Source: Oryzomonas sagensis
Lineage (GTDB): Bacteria > Desulfobacterota > Desulfuromonadia > Geobacterales > Pseudopelobacteraceae
Length of the DNA stretch: 64,000 nucleotides
Assembly: GCF_008802355.1 (NCBI RefSeq)
Contig: NZ_VZRA01000002.1
Coordinates: forward strand, 281,642-345,641
Direction of reading: 5' to 3'
In this document: positions 26,500 through 35,316 of the stretch, in pieces
How positions within the stretch are numbered: the first letter of the stretch is position 1
Layout of the letters: each line of letters starts with the position of its first letter
Notes under the pieces: model-generated
Told to the model about the DNA's origin: nothing
Seen by the model: only the letters and a program-made list of their open reading frames with translations
Database searches by the model: none
Position numbers and translations under genes: made by a program

Positions 26500-26691
26500 A
26501 TGTGCGGAGGAGGAGCGCCCAGCGCGCCGGTGGTGACCCCGGCGCCGGAAGAACAGGATGCCGGGGTGGTGGCGGCCAGGGATGCGGAACGCCTGCGCCG
26601 GAGGCAGGCGGCCAGCAACACGATCCTGACCGGAGCGCAGGGGGTGACCGCACCGGCGCCCACGGTCGGCAAGACCTTGTTGGGGCAGTAA
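26500..26691 (+). CDS. Small conserved podovirus protein upstream of portal
   Basis: The 63-residue protein begins MCGGGAPSAP and ends APTVGKTLLGQ with a central RQAASNTILTG. This is the layout of small proteins found next to portal genes in BPP-1/T7-like phages. Its role is unknown. The ATG at 26500 follows GGGAGG at six bases; longer frames upstream lack that signal. It is the first recognisable phage gene, and no terminase gene precedes it. Confidence 0.65.
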   Translation: MCGGGAPSAPVVTPAPEEQDAGVVAARDAERLRRRQAASNTILTGAQGVTAPAPTVGKTLLGQ

Positions 26692-26721
26692 ACGTAAAAG
26701 TCAGAGAGAAAATCAACATCC

Positions 26722-26847
26722 GCCACAGAGACACGGAGACACTGAGAAAGGCGAAAGACTTGTTGGGGTAAAACCATAATCAAGAATCGTCGTTGTTTTT
26801 TGTATGCCTTGTTTCTGGTTTCCTCTGTGTCTCCGTGTCTCTGTGGC
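26722..26847. repeat. Inverted-repeat element 1 (CACAGAGACAC type)
   Basis: Arms at 26722-26742 and 26827-26847 are perfectly complementary over 21 bases; they bear CCACAGAGACACGGAGACAC. The 84-bp interior holds no gene. The arm consensus matches the element at 30704, so both belong to one family. It may act as a hairpin in mRNA or be a non-autonomous mobile element. Confidence 0.8.
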
Positions 26848-26899
26848 AGATTAGTCTTTTTGTTATTAAGCACCGTCGCGACGACAGGAGCGCATTTCC

Positions 26900-28570
26900 A
26901 TGGCTGAAGAATCGGTACGCGAGCAGGTCACCAGGCGGCTGGGAGAGCTGAAACAGGAGCGGAGTTCCTTTATCCCCCATTGGCGGGAGCTCACTGATTT
27001 CCTCTCCCCCCGCACGGGCCGCTATCTGGTCATCGACCGCAACAAAGGGGTCAAGGCCAACGACAAGATCATCAATTCCTGCGCCACCACGGCCCTGCGC
27101 ACCCTCAAGTCCGGCATGCACGCCGGCATGACCTCCCAGGCCCGCCCCTGGTTTCGCCTGACCACGGACGACGTGGACATGATGGCTTCCAGCGCGGTCA
27201 AACAGTGGCTCTTCGACGTGGAGAACAAGATGCGCATCGTGTTCTCCCGCTCCAACTTCTACAACGTCATGCCCCAGATCTACGGCGCCGCGGCCGGCCA
27301 CGGCACGGCGGCCCTGGCGATCCTGGAGGACGACGAAACCGTGATCCGCTGCTACCCCTTCCCGGTGGGGTCGTTCATGATCGCCCTCTCCGGCAAGCTC
27401 CGCTGCGACACCCTGTACCGCGAATTCCCCATGACCGTGCGCCAGGTGGTGCAGCAGTTCGGCCACGACCATGTCTCCCCCACCATCAAGACCCTGTGGG
27501 ACCGGGGCTCCTACGAGCAGCCGGTGGAGGTGGTCCACGCCATCGAGCCGAACCAGGGGCGCGACTGCTCCAGGATGAACGCGAAAGACAAGCCGTTTCG
27601 CTCGGTGTACTACGAGGCCGGGGGGAGCGGCGACCTCCTGCTGCGGGAGTCGGGTTTCGACGAGTTCCCGGTCATGGCCCCCCGCTGGGACGTGGAGGGG
27701 GACGACGTGTACGGCTATTCCCCCGGCATGGACGCCCTGGGGCTGGTGAAGGGGCTGCAATTCTGCGAGCGGCGCAAGGCCGAGGCCCTGGACAAGCTGG
27801 TGCGTCCCCCCATGCTGGCCGATGCGTCGTTGCGCACCCAGCGCACCTCCATTCTGCCGGGGGACGTGACCTATATCGATAATTTGGGGGCCCAGCAGCA
27901 CGCGGGGCTCCGTCCGGCCTACCAGTTCAACCCCAACATAGGCGAGATCCGCGCCGACATCGAGGCCATCAAGCGGGAGATCCGCACGATCTTTTTCGAG
28001 GACCTGATGCAGATGTTCGCCCTGTCGGATTCCTCCAACGTGACGGCCCGGGAGGTGGAGGAGCGCCATCAGGAGAAGCTGCTGGTGCTTGGCCCGACCA
28101 TGGAGCGCTTCGGCGAGGAGTTGTACGACCCGGCCATCGACCGGACCTTCGCCATCATGCTGCGCCGGGGGATGATCCCCACGCCGCCCCGGGAGTTGCA
28201 GGGGCAGGCGTTGAAGATCGAGTACATCAGCGTCATGGCCCAGGCCCAGAAGCTCATCGGCACGGCCAATATGGAGCGGGTGGCGGGGTACATCGGCAAC
28301 CTGGCCCGGATGGATGCGGGCGCCGTGGACAAGCTGAACATCGACGCGGCCATCGACGAGTACGCCAGCATGCACGGCGTGCCGCCCAATGTGATCAATT
28401 CCGCCGACGCGGTGAAGGGGCTGCGGGCCCGGAAAGCCAAGGCCCAGCAGGCGCAGCAGATGGCGGCGGCCGCCCCGGCCATGGCGGATGCGGCGCAGGC
28501 GGCCAAGACCCTGAGCGAGACCGGCGTGGGGGACACCAACGCCCTGGCCCGCCTGCTGGGGGCGGCCTGA
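26900..28570 (+). CDS. Phage portal (head-to-tail connecting) protein
   Basis: The 556-residue protein matches the podovirus head-tail connector family. Diagnostic stretches are FIPHWRELTDFLSPRTGRYL, SCATTALRTLKSGMHAGMTS and the middle RWDVEGDDVYGYSPGMDALG. The C-terminus is Ala/Gln-rich. Twelve copies form the ring through which DNA is packaged and ejected in this family. The frame is complete. It is followed at 1 nt by the Bbp19-like gene. A terminase large subunit would normally lie upstream but is missing. Confidence 0.92.
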   Translation: MAEESVREQVTRRLGELKQERSSFIPHWRELTDFLSPRTGRYLVIDRNKGVKANDKIINSCATTALRTLKSGMHAGMTSQARPWFRLTTDDVDMMASSAVKQWLFDVENKMRIVFSRSNFYNVMPQIYGAAAGHGTAALAILEDDETVIRCYPFPVGSFMIALSGKLRCDTLYREFPMTVRQVVQQFGHDHVSPTIKTLWDRGSYEQPVEVVHAIEPNQGRDCSRMNAKDKPFRSVYYEAGGSGDLLLRESGFDEFPVMAPRWDVEGDDVYGYSPGMDALGLVKGLQFCERRKAEALDKLVRPPMLADASLRTQRTSILPGDVTYIDNLGAQQHAGLRPAYQFNPNIGEIRADIEAIKREIRTIFFEDLMQMFALSDSSNVTAREVEERHQEKLLVLGPTMERFGEELYDPAIDRTFAIMLRRGMIPTPPRELQGQALKIEYISVMAQAQKLIGTANMERVAGYIGNLARMDAGAVDKLNIDAAIDEYASMHGVPPNVINSADAVKGLRARKAKAQQAQQMAAAAPAMADAAQAAKTLSETGVGDTNALARLLGAA

Positions 28571-28571
28571 C

Positions 28572-28859
28572 ATGGCGCGCCCCACGGCGAGGAAACAGGA
28601 ATTACTGGACCTGGACAGCCTCATGTCCATCCCGGCCGGGCGGCGCTTTCTCTGGCGGCTCCTCACCCAAAGCGGGGTGTTCCGGTCGTCGTTCTCCACC
28701 GATCCGTTGGTGATGGCCATGAACGAGGGGCAGCGCAACGTGGGGCTCCGGGTGGTGGGTGCAATCATGGCCGCCTGCCCGGAGAAGTACATCGCCATGA
28801 TGCGCCTTGGCAAGGGGCCTGGAGATCAGGAGGATGAAGATGCTCGACACATGGCTTAG
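28572..28859 (+). CDS. Bbp19-like phage protein
   Basis: The 95-residue protein is similar in layout to Bbp19 of Bordetella phage BPP-1: DLDSLMSIPAGRRFLWRLL, then STDPLVMAMNEGQRNVGLRV and an acidic end. Such small proteins lie between portal and scaffold genes in this phage group; the role is not established. It starts 1 nt after the portal stop and overlaps the scaffold gene by 20 nt, as in a compact late operon. Confidence 0.72.
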   Translation: MARPTARKQELLDLDSLMSIPAGRRFLWRLLTQSGVFRSSFSTDPLVMAMNEGQRNVGLRVVGAIMAACPEKYIAMMRLGKGPGDQEDEDARHMA

Positions 28860-29538
28860 AAAAATTGCGCTGTCCCCGCTGTTTCTGCTCATGGGGGCGG
28901 CAGGGGAGGCCGGGGCCGCAGGGGCGGGAGACGCCCCGCTCGAAGGCGCGCCCGCTCCCGGAGCAGGAGCCGGTGGGGAAGCGGCGGCCCCGGAAGGGCA
29001 CGGGGCCGACGCTACGGCGGGGGAGCGGGAACCTGCCCCCGACGCGGATGCGGCGGGAGCGCCGGAGGAGTACGGCGAGTTCACCATCCCGGCGGAGGCC
29101 CGGGAGATGGAGTTGGTGGCCGAGGCGCTGGAGGCCTTCAAGCCGGTCGCCCAAGAGATGGGGCTGCCCCAGGAAAAGGCGCAGCTCCTCTTCGACCGGC
29201 TCCTCACCCAGGTCCACCCCCGCATGGAGGCGCGGCGCCTGGAGGCCTGGAACGGCATTGTCGCGGGATGGGCCGATGCGGCCCGGGCGGATCGGGAGAT
29301 CGGCGGCGAACGGTTCGCCCGCAACGTGGAGGTGGCCCAGCGGGCGCTCAACACCTTCGGCACCCCCGAGCTCACGGCGGCCCTCAACCGGTTCGGCCTG
29401 GGCAATCACCCGGAGTTGATCCGCCTCATGGTCCGCATGGGGAACGCCATGCGCGAGGACAGCATCGTCCTCCCCGGCAGCCGTCCCGGCGGCGGCAAAC
29501 GAAGCGTGGCCGACCGGCTGTACGGCGGCGGGGAATGA
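28840..29538 (+). CDS. Putative phage scaffolding protein
   Basis: The 232-residue protein lies directly before the major capsid gene, the standard position for scaffolds. Residues about 20-80 are a Gly/Ala/Pro-rich disordered region. The rest is helical and charged (AREMELVAEALEAFKPVAQE, EVAQRALNTFGTPELTAALN), ending in RSVADRLYGGGE. The ATG at 28840 has CAGGAGG at six bases, better than the ATG two codons earlier. There is a hydrophobic N-terminal stretch (LRKIALSPLFLLMGAAG) that is unusual for a scaffold. Confidence 0.65.
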   Translation: MLDTWLRKIALSPLFLLMGAAGEAGAAGAGDAPLEGAPAPGAGAGGEAAAPEGHGADATAGEREPAPDADAAGAPEEYGEFTIPAEAREMELVAEALEAFKPVAQEMGLPQEKAQLLFDRLLTQVHPRMEARRLEAWNGIVAGWADAARADREIGGERFARNVEVAQRALNTFGTPELTAALNRFGLGNHPELIRLMVRMGNAMREDSIVLPGSRPGGGKRSVADRLYGGGE

Positions 29539-29573
29539 CCGCAGCTCGAAAATGCCGGGGCGACCCTGCGGGG

Positions 29574-29625
29574 GGGAGTTATGGGACCTTGGGGAATCAT
29601 GGACCCCATCGTTCCCATAACTCCC
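29574..29625. repeat. Inverted-repeat element 5 between scaffold and capsid genes
   Basis: GGGAGTTATGGGA (29574-29586) and TCCCATAACTCCC (29613-29625) are perfect 13-bp inverted arms around a 26-base loop. It resembles the CCCATAAGTCC-type repeats at 56823-56858. Confidence 0.7.
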
Positions 29626-29690
29626 GGAAAATAGCCAGTATTGCAACCAGTCAGCACCGCCATTCCCTGAAATGAAAGGAGAGCATCACC

Positions 29691-30683
29691 ATGGCAGTTA
29701 TCGGCACCAAGGGGGCAACGCTCATCGATGTGGCCAACAGCCTCGATCCCGACGGCAAGGTGGCCGCCGTCGCGGAACTGCTCAACCAGACCAACTCCAT
29801 CCTGGAGGACATGCCCTTCAAGGAATCCAACCTGGAGACCGGGCACCGCTCCGTGATCCGCACCGGCCTCCCCTCGGCCACCTGGCGCAAGTTGTACGAA
29901 GGGGTCCAGCCGTCCAAATCCACCCGCACACCGGTGGTGGACACCTGCGGCATGCTGGAGGCCAGGAACCACGTGGACAAGGACGTGGCCGAGCTGAACG
30001 GCAACACCGCCGCCTTCCGCCTCTCGGAGGGGGTGGCCGAGGTGGAGGCCATGAACCAGACCATGGCCCAGACCCTGTTCTACGGCGATTCGTCCCTGAA
30101 CCCGGAGCGCTTCAACGGCCTCACCCCCCGCTACAACACCCTCTCCGCCGCCGTGCCGGTCTCCCAGAACGTCATCAGCGGCGGCGGCACCGGCTCCGAC
30201 AACACCTCCATCTGGCTCGTGGTGTGGGGCGAGAACTCCGTCTTCGGCATCTACCCCAAGGGGAGCAAGGCCGGGTTGCAGCACGACGACCTGGGGCTCC
30301 AGGACGTGACCGACGCCAACGGCGGCTTCTACCGGGCCTACAAGGACTGGTGGCAGTGGAAGAACGGCCTGGTGGTCAAGGATTGGCGCTATGCCGTGCG
30401 CATCTGCAACGTGGACGTCAGTAACCTGGTCACCGAGACCTCGGCCGCCGACGTGATCAAGCTGATGATCAAGGCGATCCACCGCATCCCGTTTTTGACC
30501 ATGGGGAGGCCGGTGTTCTACGCCAACCGCACCGTGCGGGAGATGCTGGACATCCAGGCCCTGGCCAAGTCGTCCAACGTCCTGGCCATCCGGGAGGCGG
30601 CGGAGCAGTTCAAGACCACCTTCATGGGCATCCCCATCAAGACCTGCGACCAGTTGTCGCTCTCCGAGGCGGCGGTGGCGTAA
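29691..30683 (+). CDS. Phage major capsid protein
   Basis: The 330-residue protein has the features of BPP-1-type major head proteins: LIDVANSLDPDGKVAAVAEL, ILEDMPFKESNLETGH, TRTPVVDTCGMLEARN and LFYGDSSLNPERFNGL. It follows the scaffold gene and precedes the cement protein gene, the usual order. RBS AAAGGAGAG precedes the ATG. The frame is complete with no frameshift, so capsids could in principle be assembled. Confidence 0.88.
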   Translation: MAVIGTKGATLIDVANSLDPDGKVAAVAELLNQTNSILEDMPFKESNLETGHRSVIRTGLPSATWRKLYEGVQPSKSTRTPVVDTCGMLEARNHVDKDVAELNGNTAAFRLSEGVAEVEAMNQTMAQTLFYGDSSLNPERFNGLTPRYNTLSAAVPVSQNVISGGGTGSDNTSIWLVVWGENSVFGIYPKGSKAGLQHDDLGLQDVTDANGGFYRAYKDWWQWKNGLVVKDWRYAVRICNVDVSNLVTETSAADVIKLMIKAIHRIPFLTMGRPVFYANRTVREMLDIQALAKSSNVLAIREAAEQFKTTFMGIPIKTCDQLSLSEAAVA

Positions 30684-30703
30684 ACCGTTTTTTTACAATC
30701 ATT

Positions 30704-30811
30704 CACCACAAAGGCACAAAGGGCACAAAGAAATTCAAATGCTTATGAATATGAAAGACTTTAGCAAAACGACTGGCTGCTTTTCTTTGTGTACTTTGTG
30801 TCTTTGTGGTG
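30704..30811. repeat. Inverted-repeat element 2 (CACAAAGGCAC type)
   Basis: Arms 30704-30730 and 30785-30811 (27 bases each) match at 24 positions. The arm is CACCACAAAGGCACAAAGGG, related to element 1. It lies entirely between the capsid and cement genes. Confidence 0.78.
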
Positions 30812-30850
30812 AAAAACGAACGTTGAACTTTTATTAGAAAGGAGCTTCAC

Positions 30851-31279
30851 ATGATTCTCGACAAGACCCTCGAACTCAGCCTGGCCCAGGCCGTCACGAC
30901 CACGGCCCTGTCCGCCAATGTGATCGATATCGCGGCGGCACGCAACATCGGCGCCGGGGAGGACCTGTTCCTCTACATCCGGGTCGGCGCCGCGGCCCAG
31001 GCTGCCGGGGCCGCCACGGTCAACTTCCAACTGCAGACCGACAGCAGCTCCGCCATGGGCACGGCCGTCACGGTGCTGGATTCCGGCGCCATCCCCAAGG
31101 CCTCCTTGGGAGGGAACAGCGCCCTGAAGTTCAAACTCCCCTCGGCGGCCTTCAAGCAGTACCTGGCCCTGAACTACCTGGTCGCCACCGGGCCGCTCAC
31201 CGCCGGGGATTTCTCGGCCTGGATCTGTTCGGATGCGCCGGACAATACCACCTCCGCAAGCGGCTTTGTGGTCGGCTAG
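30851..31279 (+). CDS. Bbp16-like capsid cement protein
   Basis: The 142-residue protein resembles the cementing protein Bbp16 of BPP-1: MILDKTLELSLAQAV, then ALSANVIDIAAARNIGAGED and VNFQLQTDSSSAMGTAV. It is beta-rich, as expected for jelly-roll decoration proteins that sit at capsid interfaces. It follows the major capsid gene. RBS AAAGGAGC precedes the ATG. Confidence 0.75.
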   Translation: MILDKTLELSLAQAVTTTALSANVIDIAAARNIGAGEDLFLYIRVGAAAQAAGAATVNFQLQTDSSSAMGTAVTVLDSGAIPKASLGGNSALKFKLPSAAFKQYLALNYLVATGPLTAGDFSAWICSDAPDNTTSASGFVVG

Positions 31280-31288
31280 TAACAAAGT

Positions 31289-31396
31289 TCCCTCCCCCCT
31301 TGCGGGGGAGGGCTAGGGTGGGGGGGAGGTTGCCATGGCATGAGCATGTGGCAGCTTCACCCACCCCCTGACCCCCTCCCGTCAAGGGAGGGGGGA
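31289..31396. repeat. Inverted-repeat element 3 (G/C-tract type)
   Basis: The left part (CCCTCCCCCCTTGCGGGGGA, then GGGCTAGGGTGGGGGG) and the right part (CACCCCCTGACCCCCTCCC, then TCAAGGGAGGGGGG) are imperfect inverted copies around a short centre. It fills the gap between the cement and tail tubular A genes. Confidence 0.65.
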
Positions 31397-31415
31397 TCTT
31401 CCACGGAGCCTCCCC

Positions 31416-32306
31416 ATGCACGACATACAGCTCAACACGGCCACCAGCATCATGGTGCGCCTGACCGATGCCATCGACCATGTCTCCGGGAAAACCGGCC
31501 TGACCCTGACGGTGGCGGCCTCCAAGAACGGCGGCGGTTTTGTTGCCATCTCCCCGGTGGTCACGGAGCGGGGCCTGGGCTGGTACAACATCGACCTGGC
31601 GGCGTCCGTGTGCGACACCCTGGGGGAGCTGGTGGTCATGGCCCAGGCCCTTGGCGCCGATCCGGGCATCACCTGCCTGTACGTGGTGGAATACCTGTCG
31701 GCGAGCATCTCCGAGGTGTCGATCTGCAACATGGCCCTGGCGCGCTGCGGGGTGACCCTGTTCATCGAGTCCGTGGGGGAGGCGAGCCAGCAGGCGAGCG
31801 TCTGCAACCTCTTCTACGTGCCGGTGCGGGACCGGGTCCTCCAGGCCTGGCCCTGGCCCTTTGCCCGCAGATACGCCCTGCTGCAGGAGCTGGGTTCGCC
31901 CCCCTCCTGCTGGCGGTACCGCTACCACTACCCCTCCGACTGCCTGAAGGTGCGGCGGCTCGTGCCGGCTGGGGAGCGGGGGCAGGGCGCGGGCGCGCCG
32001 GTCCCCTTCGAGATCGGGGAGGCGGAGGCGAGCGCCGCCCGGGCCATCCTCACCGACTTGGAAATGGCCGAGGCCGAATACACCGCCCGGATCGCCGACG
32101 TCGCCCTGTTCCCCGAATCCTTCACCTCGGCCCTGGCGTGGGCCCTGGCGGCGGAGATCGCCATTCCCCTGACCACGGACATGAACCGGGCGCAGCTGGC
32201 CCAGAGGATGTACGCCCAGGCCCTGCTGGAGGCGGGGGCCGACGCCCTGAACGAGGAACGGACCGGTGACGGGCCGGAGAGCGATTTCATCAGGTGCCGG
32301 CGATAA
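31416..32306 (+). CDS. Tail tubular protein A-like with an extra N-terminal domain
   Basis: The 296-residue protein has two parts. Residues from about 100 resemble the T7 gp11-type gatekeeper: ISEVSICNMALARCGVTLF, RVLQAWPWPFARRY and a late AEIAIPLTTDMNRAQLAQRM. Residues 1-95 are a beta-rich module (IMVRLTDAIDHVSGKTGL, GLGWYNIDLAASVCDTLGEL) also seen as a separate unit in other phage structural proteins, so this is a fusion. In podoviruses this protein joins portal and nozzle. Confidence 0.75.
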   Translation: MHDIQLNTATSIMVRLTDAIDHVSGKTGLTLTVAASKNGGGFVAISPVVTERGLGWYNIDLAASVCDTLGELVVMAQALGADPGITCLYVVEYLSASISEVSICNMALARCGVTLFIESVGEASQQASVCNLFYVPVRDRVLQAWPWPFARRYALLQELGSPPSCWRYRYHYPSDCLKVRRLVPAGERGQGAGAPVPFEIGEAEASAARAILTDLEMAEAEYTARIADVALFPESFTSALAWALAAEIAIPLTTDMNRAQLAQRMYAQALLEAGADALNEERTGDGPESDFIRCRR

Positions 32307-32325
32307 GGCAGTAGGGGTGCCGTCA

Positions 32326-32404
32326 GGGCGAGCCGCCGGCGTCGCCCCTACCTGTTGTTCACCACGATAAAATCGGCTGTAGGGGCGACGCCAACGGCTC
32401 GCCC
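32326..32404. repeat. Inverted-repeat element 4 (GTAGGGGCGACGCC type)
   Basis: GGGCGAGCCG...GTCGCCCCTAC (32326-32351) and its inverted copy (32379-32404) match at 24 of 26 positions. The centre is 27 bp. The GTAGGGGCG motif recurs in the hairpin at 55757-55782. Confidence 0.8.
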
Positions 32405-32437
32405 GGTTGATTGACATACACCAGACAGGAGTCAAGC

Positions 32438-35134
32438 ATGGGCACGGGCATCCCCCAAACCGCCTTTACCGCCGGAGAACTGGCGCCGTCCCTGTACGGG
32501 CGCGTGGACCTGGCACGCTACCTGACCGGGCTCAAGACCTGCCGCAACTTCATGGTCATGCCGTACGGCGGGGTGGCCAACCGCCCCGGCACCCGCATGC
32601 TGGCCGAGGTCAAGGACAACTCCAAACGCTCCCGGCTCATCCCCTTCCAGTTCTCCGCCGCGCAGAGTTACGCCCTGGAGTTCGGCGAACACTCCATGCG
32701 CGTGTTCATGGGGGACACGGGGGAGCAGGTCGTTTTCCCCGCGGGCCATCTCCTGGCCGGCCAGCCGTACGAGATCGCAACCCCCTGGGGAACGGACGAT
32801 CTCCCGCTGCTCAAATACACCCAATCCGCCGACGTCATGACCCTGTGCCACCCGAATTACCGGCAGCGGCAACTGTCCCGGCTCGGGCATGCGGATTGGC
32901 GTCTGGATGAGTTCGTCAACGTCAACGGGCCGTTCCATGACCTCAATACCGACGAAAGCGTCACCGTAACCGCCTCCGGCACGAACGGCGCCATTACGCT
33001 CGCGGCGTCGTCGGACCTCTTCACCGCGTCCCATGCCGGGCAGATGATGTACCTCGAGCAGTCCCCCGACAACTCGACCAGGAAGTGGGAGGTGCAGAAG
33101 GCCATTGCCATCAACGATATCAGGAGGGCGGGGGCCAACTACTACAAGGCGCTGACCGGGGGGACCACCGGCACGGTGAGGCCGTCCGCCACCGAGGGGA
33201 CCGAGTGCGACGGCGACCCGGGGGTCAGTTGGCTCTATCTCCATTCCGGGTTCGGCATCGTCAGGATCGATGCGGTGACGAGCGCCCGGAGCGCCGGGGC
33301 CACGGTGGTGAAGACGCTCCCCGCGAATGTCATGGCCGACACCGGGGCGGTCGGCATCACGAATATCGTGGTATCGCCCTATATCGGGGACAACGTCGCT
33401 CCGGCGTTCTGGGTCCAGTGCTCCAAGGCCCACGGCTTCCCCAACAGGGCCTCGGTCACCATCACCGGGGTGGAGGGCATACCGGAGGCGAACGGCACCT
33501 TCGCCATCGTCACCGCCGACCAGGCCAACGTTTTCGTCATTCCCGAGATGACGACCGGCGGGTCCTATACCGGCGGGGGGACCGCCAATCTTTCGACCGC
33601 CCCCACCCCCTCCTACAAGTGGGCCTTCGAGGCCTGGAACCGGGACGACGGGTACCCGGGATCGGCCGCTTACTACCAGCAGCGCCAGATCTTCGCCGGC
33701 AGCGGGGGCCAGCCCCAGACCCTTTGGGGGAGCCGGACCCAGGGGTACCGGGACTTCGGCGCCGGGGTCCCGATCCTGGACGACGACGCGTTCACCTTCA
33801 CCATCGCCAGCCGCCAGGTCAACGAGATCCGCCACATCGTCGAGCTGACCGAGCTGTTGCTCATGACCTCGGACGGGGTCTGGACCCTCAAGGGGTCCCA
33901 GGACGGGGTGCTGACCCCGGCCAGCGCCAACACCAAGCGCCAGGGGGCCTACGGCTCCGCACACGTCCCCCCGGTCGCCATCGGTCCCAGCGCCCTGTAC
34001 GTGCAGGCGGGCGGCTCCCAGGTCCGGGGGATCGGCTATTCCTTCCAGGACGACGCCTACATCGGCAAGGACCTGACCGTCATGTCGGCCCACCTCTTCC
34101 GGGGGAAGGAGATCGTGGCGTGGGCCTATCAGTGCCTCCCCTGCTCCTGCGTCTGGGCCGTGCAGGACGACGGCTCGCTCATCGGCTTCACCTACCTGCA
34201 GGAACAGGAAATTGCCGGGTGGCACCGCCACGACTCCGTCAACGGCTCTTTCGAGTCGGTGTGCAGCGTGAGCGGCGGCAGGGAGGATTCCGTGTTCTTC
34301 ATCGTCAGGCGCGTCATCGGCGGGGTCGTGAAGCGCTACGTGGAAAAGCTGGAAACGCGCTCGTTCGCCGGCATTGCGGACGCCTTTTTCGTGGATTCCG
34401 GCCTGACCTACGACGGCCGGAACCGGTCCGCAACCGCCATGACCATCTCGGGCGGGGTGGGGTGGGACGAAACGGAAAGCCTGTCGCTTACGGCATCGAC
34501 GGCGTTTTTTACCGCCGAAGACGTGGGGGACCGGGTCTCCTTCACCCATGACGGCACGATCTGCAAGCTGACGATCACGGCCCTCACCAGCCCCTCCCTG
34601 GTGTCGGTAGCGCCGGACCGGACCATCCCGGCCCCGTTCCGCGCCACCCCCTTCACGGCGTGGTCCCTGGAGCGCAACGTGTTCGCCGGGCTCGGACACC
34701 TGGAGGGGCAGACGGTCGCCATCCTGGCGGACGGCAACGTGCACGCCCCGCGGACGGTCCGCATGGGCGCCGTCACCCTGGATTACCACGCCGCGGTGGT
34801 GCACGCGGGGCTCCCCATCACCGCCGAGGCAGGGACCCTCAACCTCACGGTGCCGGGGCAGAACATCCTGGACAGCAAGAAGCTCATCACCAAGGTCACC
34901 CTGATCTGCGAGGCCTCGCGCGGGATCATGGTCGGCCCGGATGCGGCCCACCTGCGGGAGCACAAGGGCACGGTCCCCTTGGACGGCGGGGCCGCCCCCC
35001 CGGTCACCGGCGCCTTCGAGGTGCTGATCCCTGCGGCCTGGGACAAGAACGGCACCATCACAGTGCGCCAGGCCGACCCGCTCCCCCTGGCCATCCTGGC
35101 CCTGATCCCGGACGTGACCCTGGGGGGGAACTGA
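32438..35134 (+). CDS. Tail tubular protein B (nozzle)-like
   Basis: The 898-residue protein begins with the signature TAFTAGELAPSLYGRVDLAR and GLKTCRNFMVMPYGGVANRP, characteristic of podovirus tail nozzle/tail tubular B proteins. The remainder is beta-rich, with segments such as AAYYQQRQIFAGSGGQPQTL, NEIRHIVELTELLLMTSDGV and AYGSAHVPPVAIG. I use the ATG at 32438, six bases after CAGGAG. It ends on the start of a 60-codon gene (TGATG overlap). The frame is intact. Confidence 0.85.
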   Translation: MGTGIPQTAFTAGELAPSLYGRVDLARYLTGLKTCRNFMVMPYGGVANRPGTRMLAEVKDNSKRSRLIPFQFSAAQSYALEFGEHSMRVFMGDTGEQVVFPAGHLLAGQPYEIATPWGTDDLPLLKYTQSADVMTLCHPNYRQRQLSRLGHADWRLDEFVNVNGPFHDLNTDESVTVTASGTNGAITLAASSDLFTASHAGQMMYLEQSPDNSTRKWEVQKAIAINDIRRAGANYYKALTGGTTGTVRPSATEGTECDGDPGVSWLYLHSGFGIVRIDAVTSARSAGATVVKTLPANVMADTGAVGITNIVVSPYIGDNVAPAFWVQCSKAHGFPNRASVTITGVEGIPEANGTFAIVTADQANVFVIPEMTTGGSYTGGGTANLSTAPTPSYKWAFEAWNRDDGYPGSAAYYQQRQIFAGSGGQPQTLWGSRTQGYRDFGAGVPILDDDAFTFTIASRQVNEIRHIVELTELLLMTSDGVWTLKGSQDGVLTPASANTKRQGAYGSAHVPPVAIGPSALYVQAGGSQVRGIGYSFQDDAYIGKDLTVMSAHLFRGKEIVAWAYQCLPCSCVWAVQDDGSLIGFTYLQEQEIAGWHRHDSVNGSFESVCSVSGGREDSVFFIVRRVIGGVVKRYVEKLETRSFAGIADAFFVDSGLTYDGRNRSATAMTISGGVGWDETESLSLTASTAFFTAEDVGDRVSFTHDGTICKLTITALTSPSLVSVAPDRTIPAPFRATPFTAWSLERNVFAGLGHLEGQTVAILADGNVHAPRTVRMGAVTLDYHAAVVHAGLPITAEAGTLNLTVPGQNILDSKKLITKVTLICEASRGIMVGPDAAHLREHKGTVPLDGGAAPPVTGAFEVLIPAAWDKNGTITVRQADPLPLAILALIPDVTLGGN

Positions 35135-35316
35135 TGAACATTCCGACTGAGGTTTGGGAAATCGTCAAGATCTGTCTGAGCGTGGGCGGCGCGTATGTAC
35201 TGGTCAAAATAGACAGAAACCAGTCGGAACTGTTTTCGAGATTACGGGAAATTGAGACGAGTTTTGCCAAATTGCAGGGAAAGTGCGATGCGATGCATGC
35301 CAAAAGCAAAGTCTGA
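35134..35316 (+). CDS. Small phage protein with membrane-like helix and coiled coil
   Basis: The 60-residue protein starts on the last base of the nozzle stop codon. Residues 1-25 form a mildly hydrophobic helix (VWEIVKICLSVGGAYVLVKI). The rest is a charged coiled coil (SELFSRLREIETSFAKLQ). It overlaps the gp13-like gene by 20 nt in another frame. Overlap-coupled position and codon context support it being real, though no family is recognised. Confidence 0.6.
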   Translation: MNIPTEVWEIVKICLSVGGAYVLVKIDRNQSELFSRLREIETSFAKLQGKCDAMHAKSKV

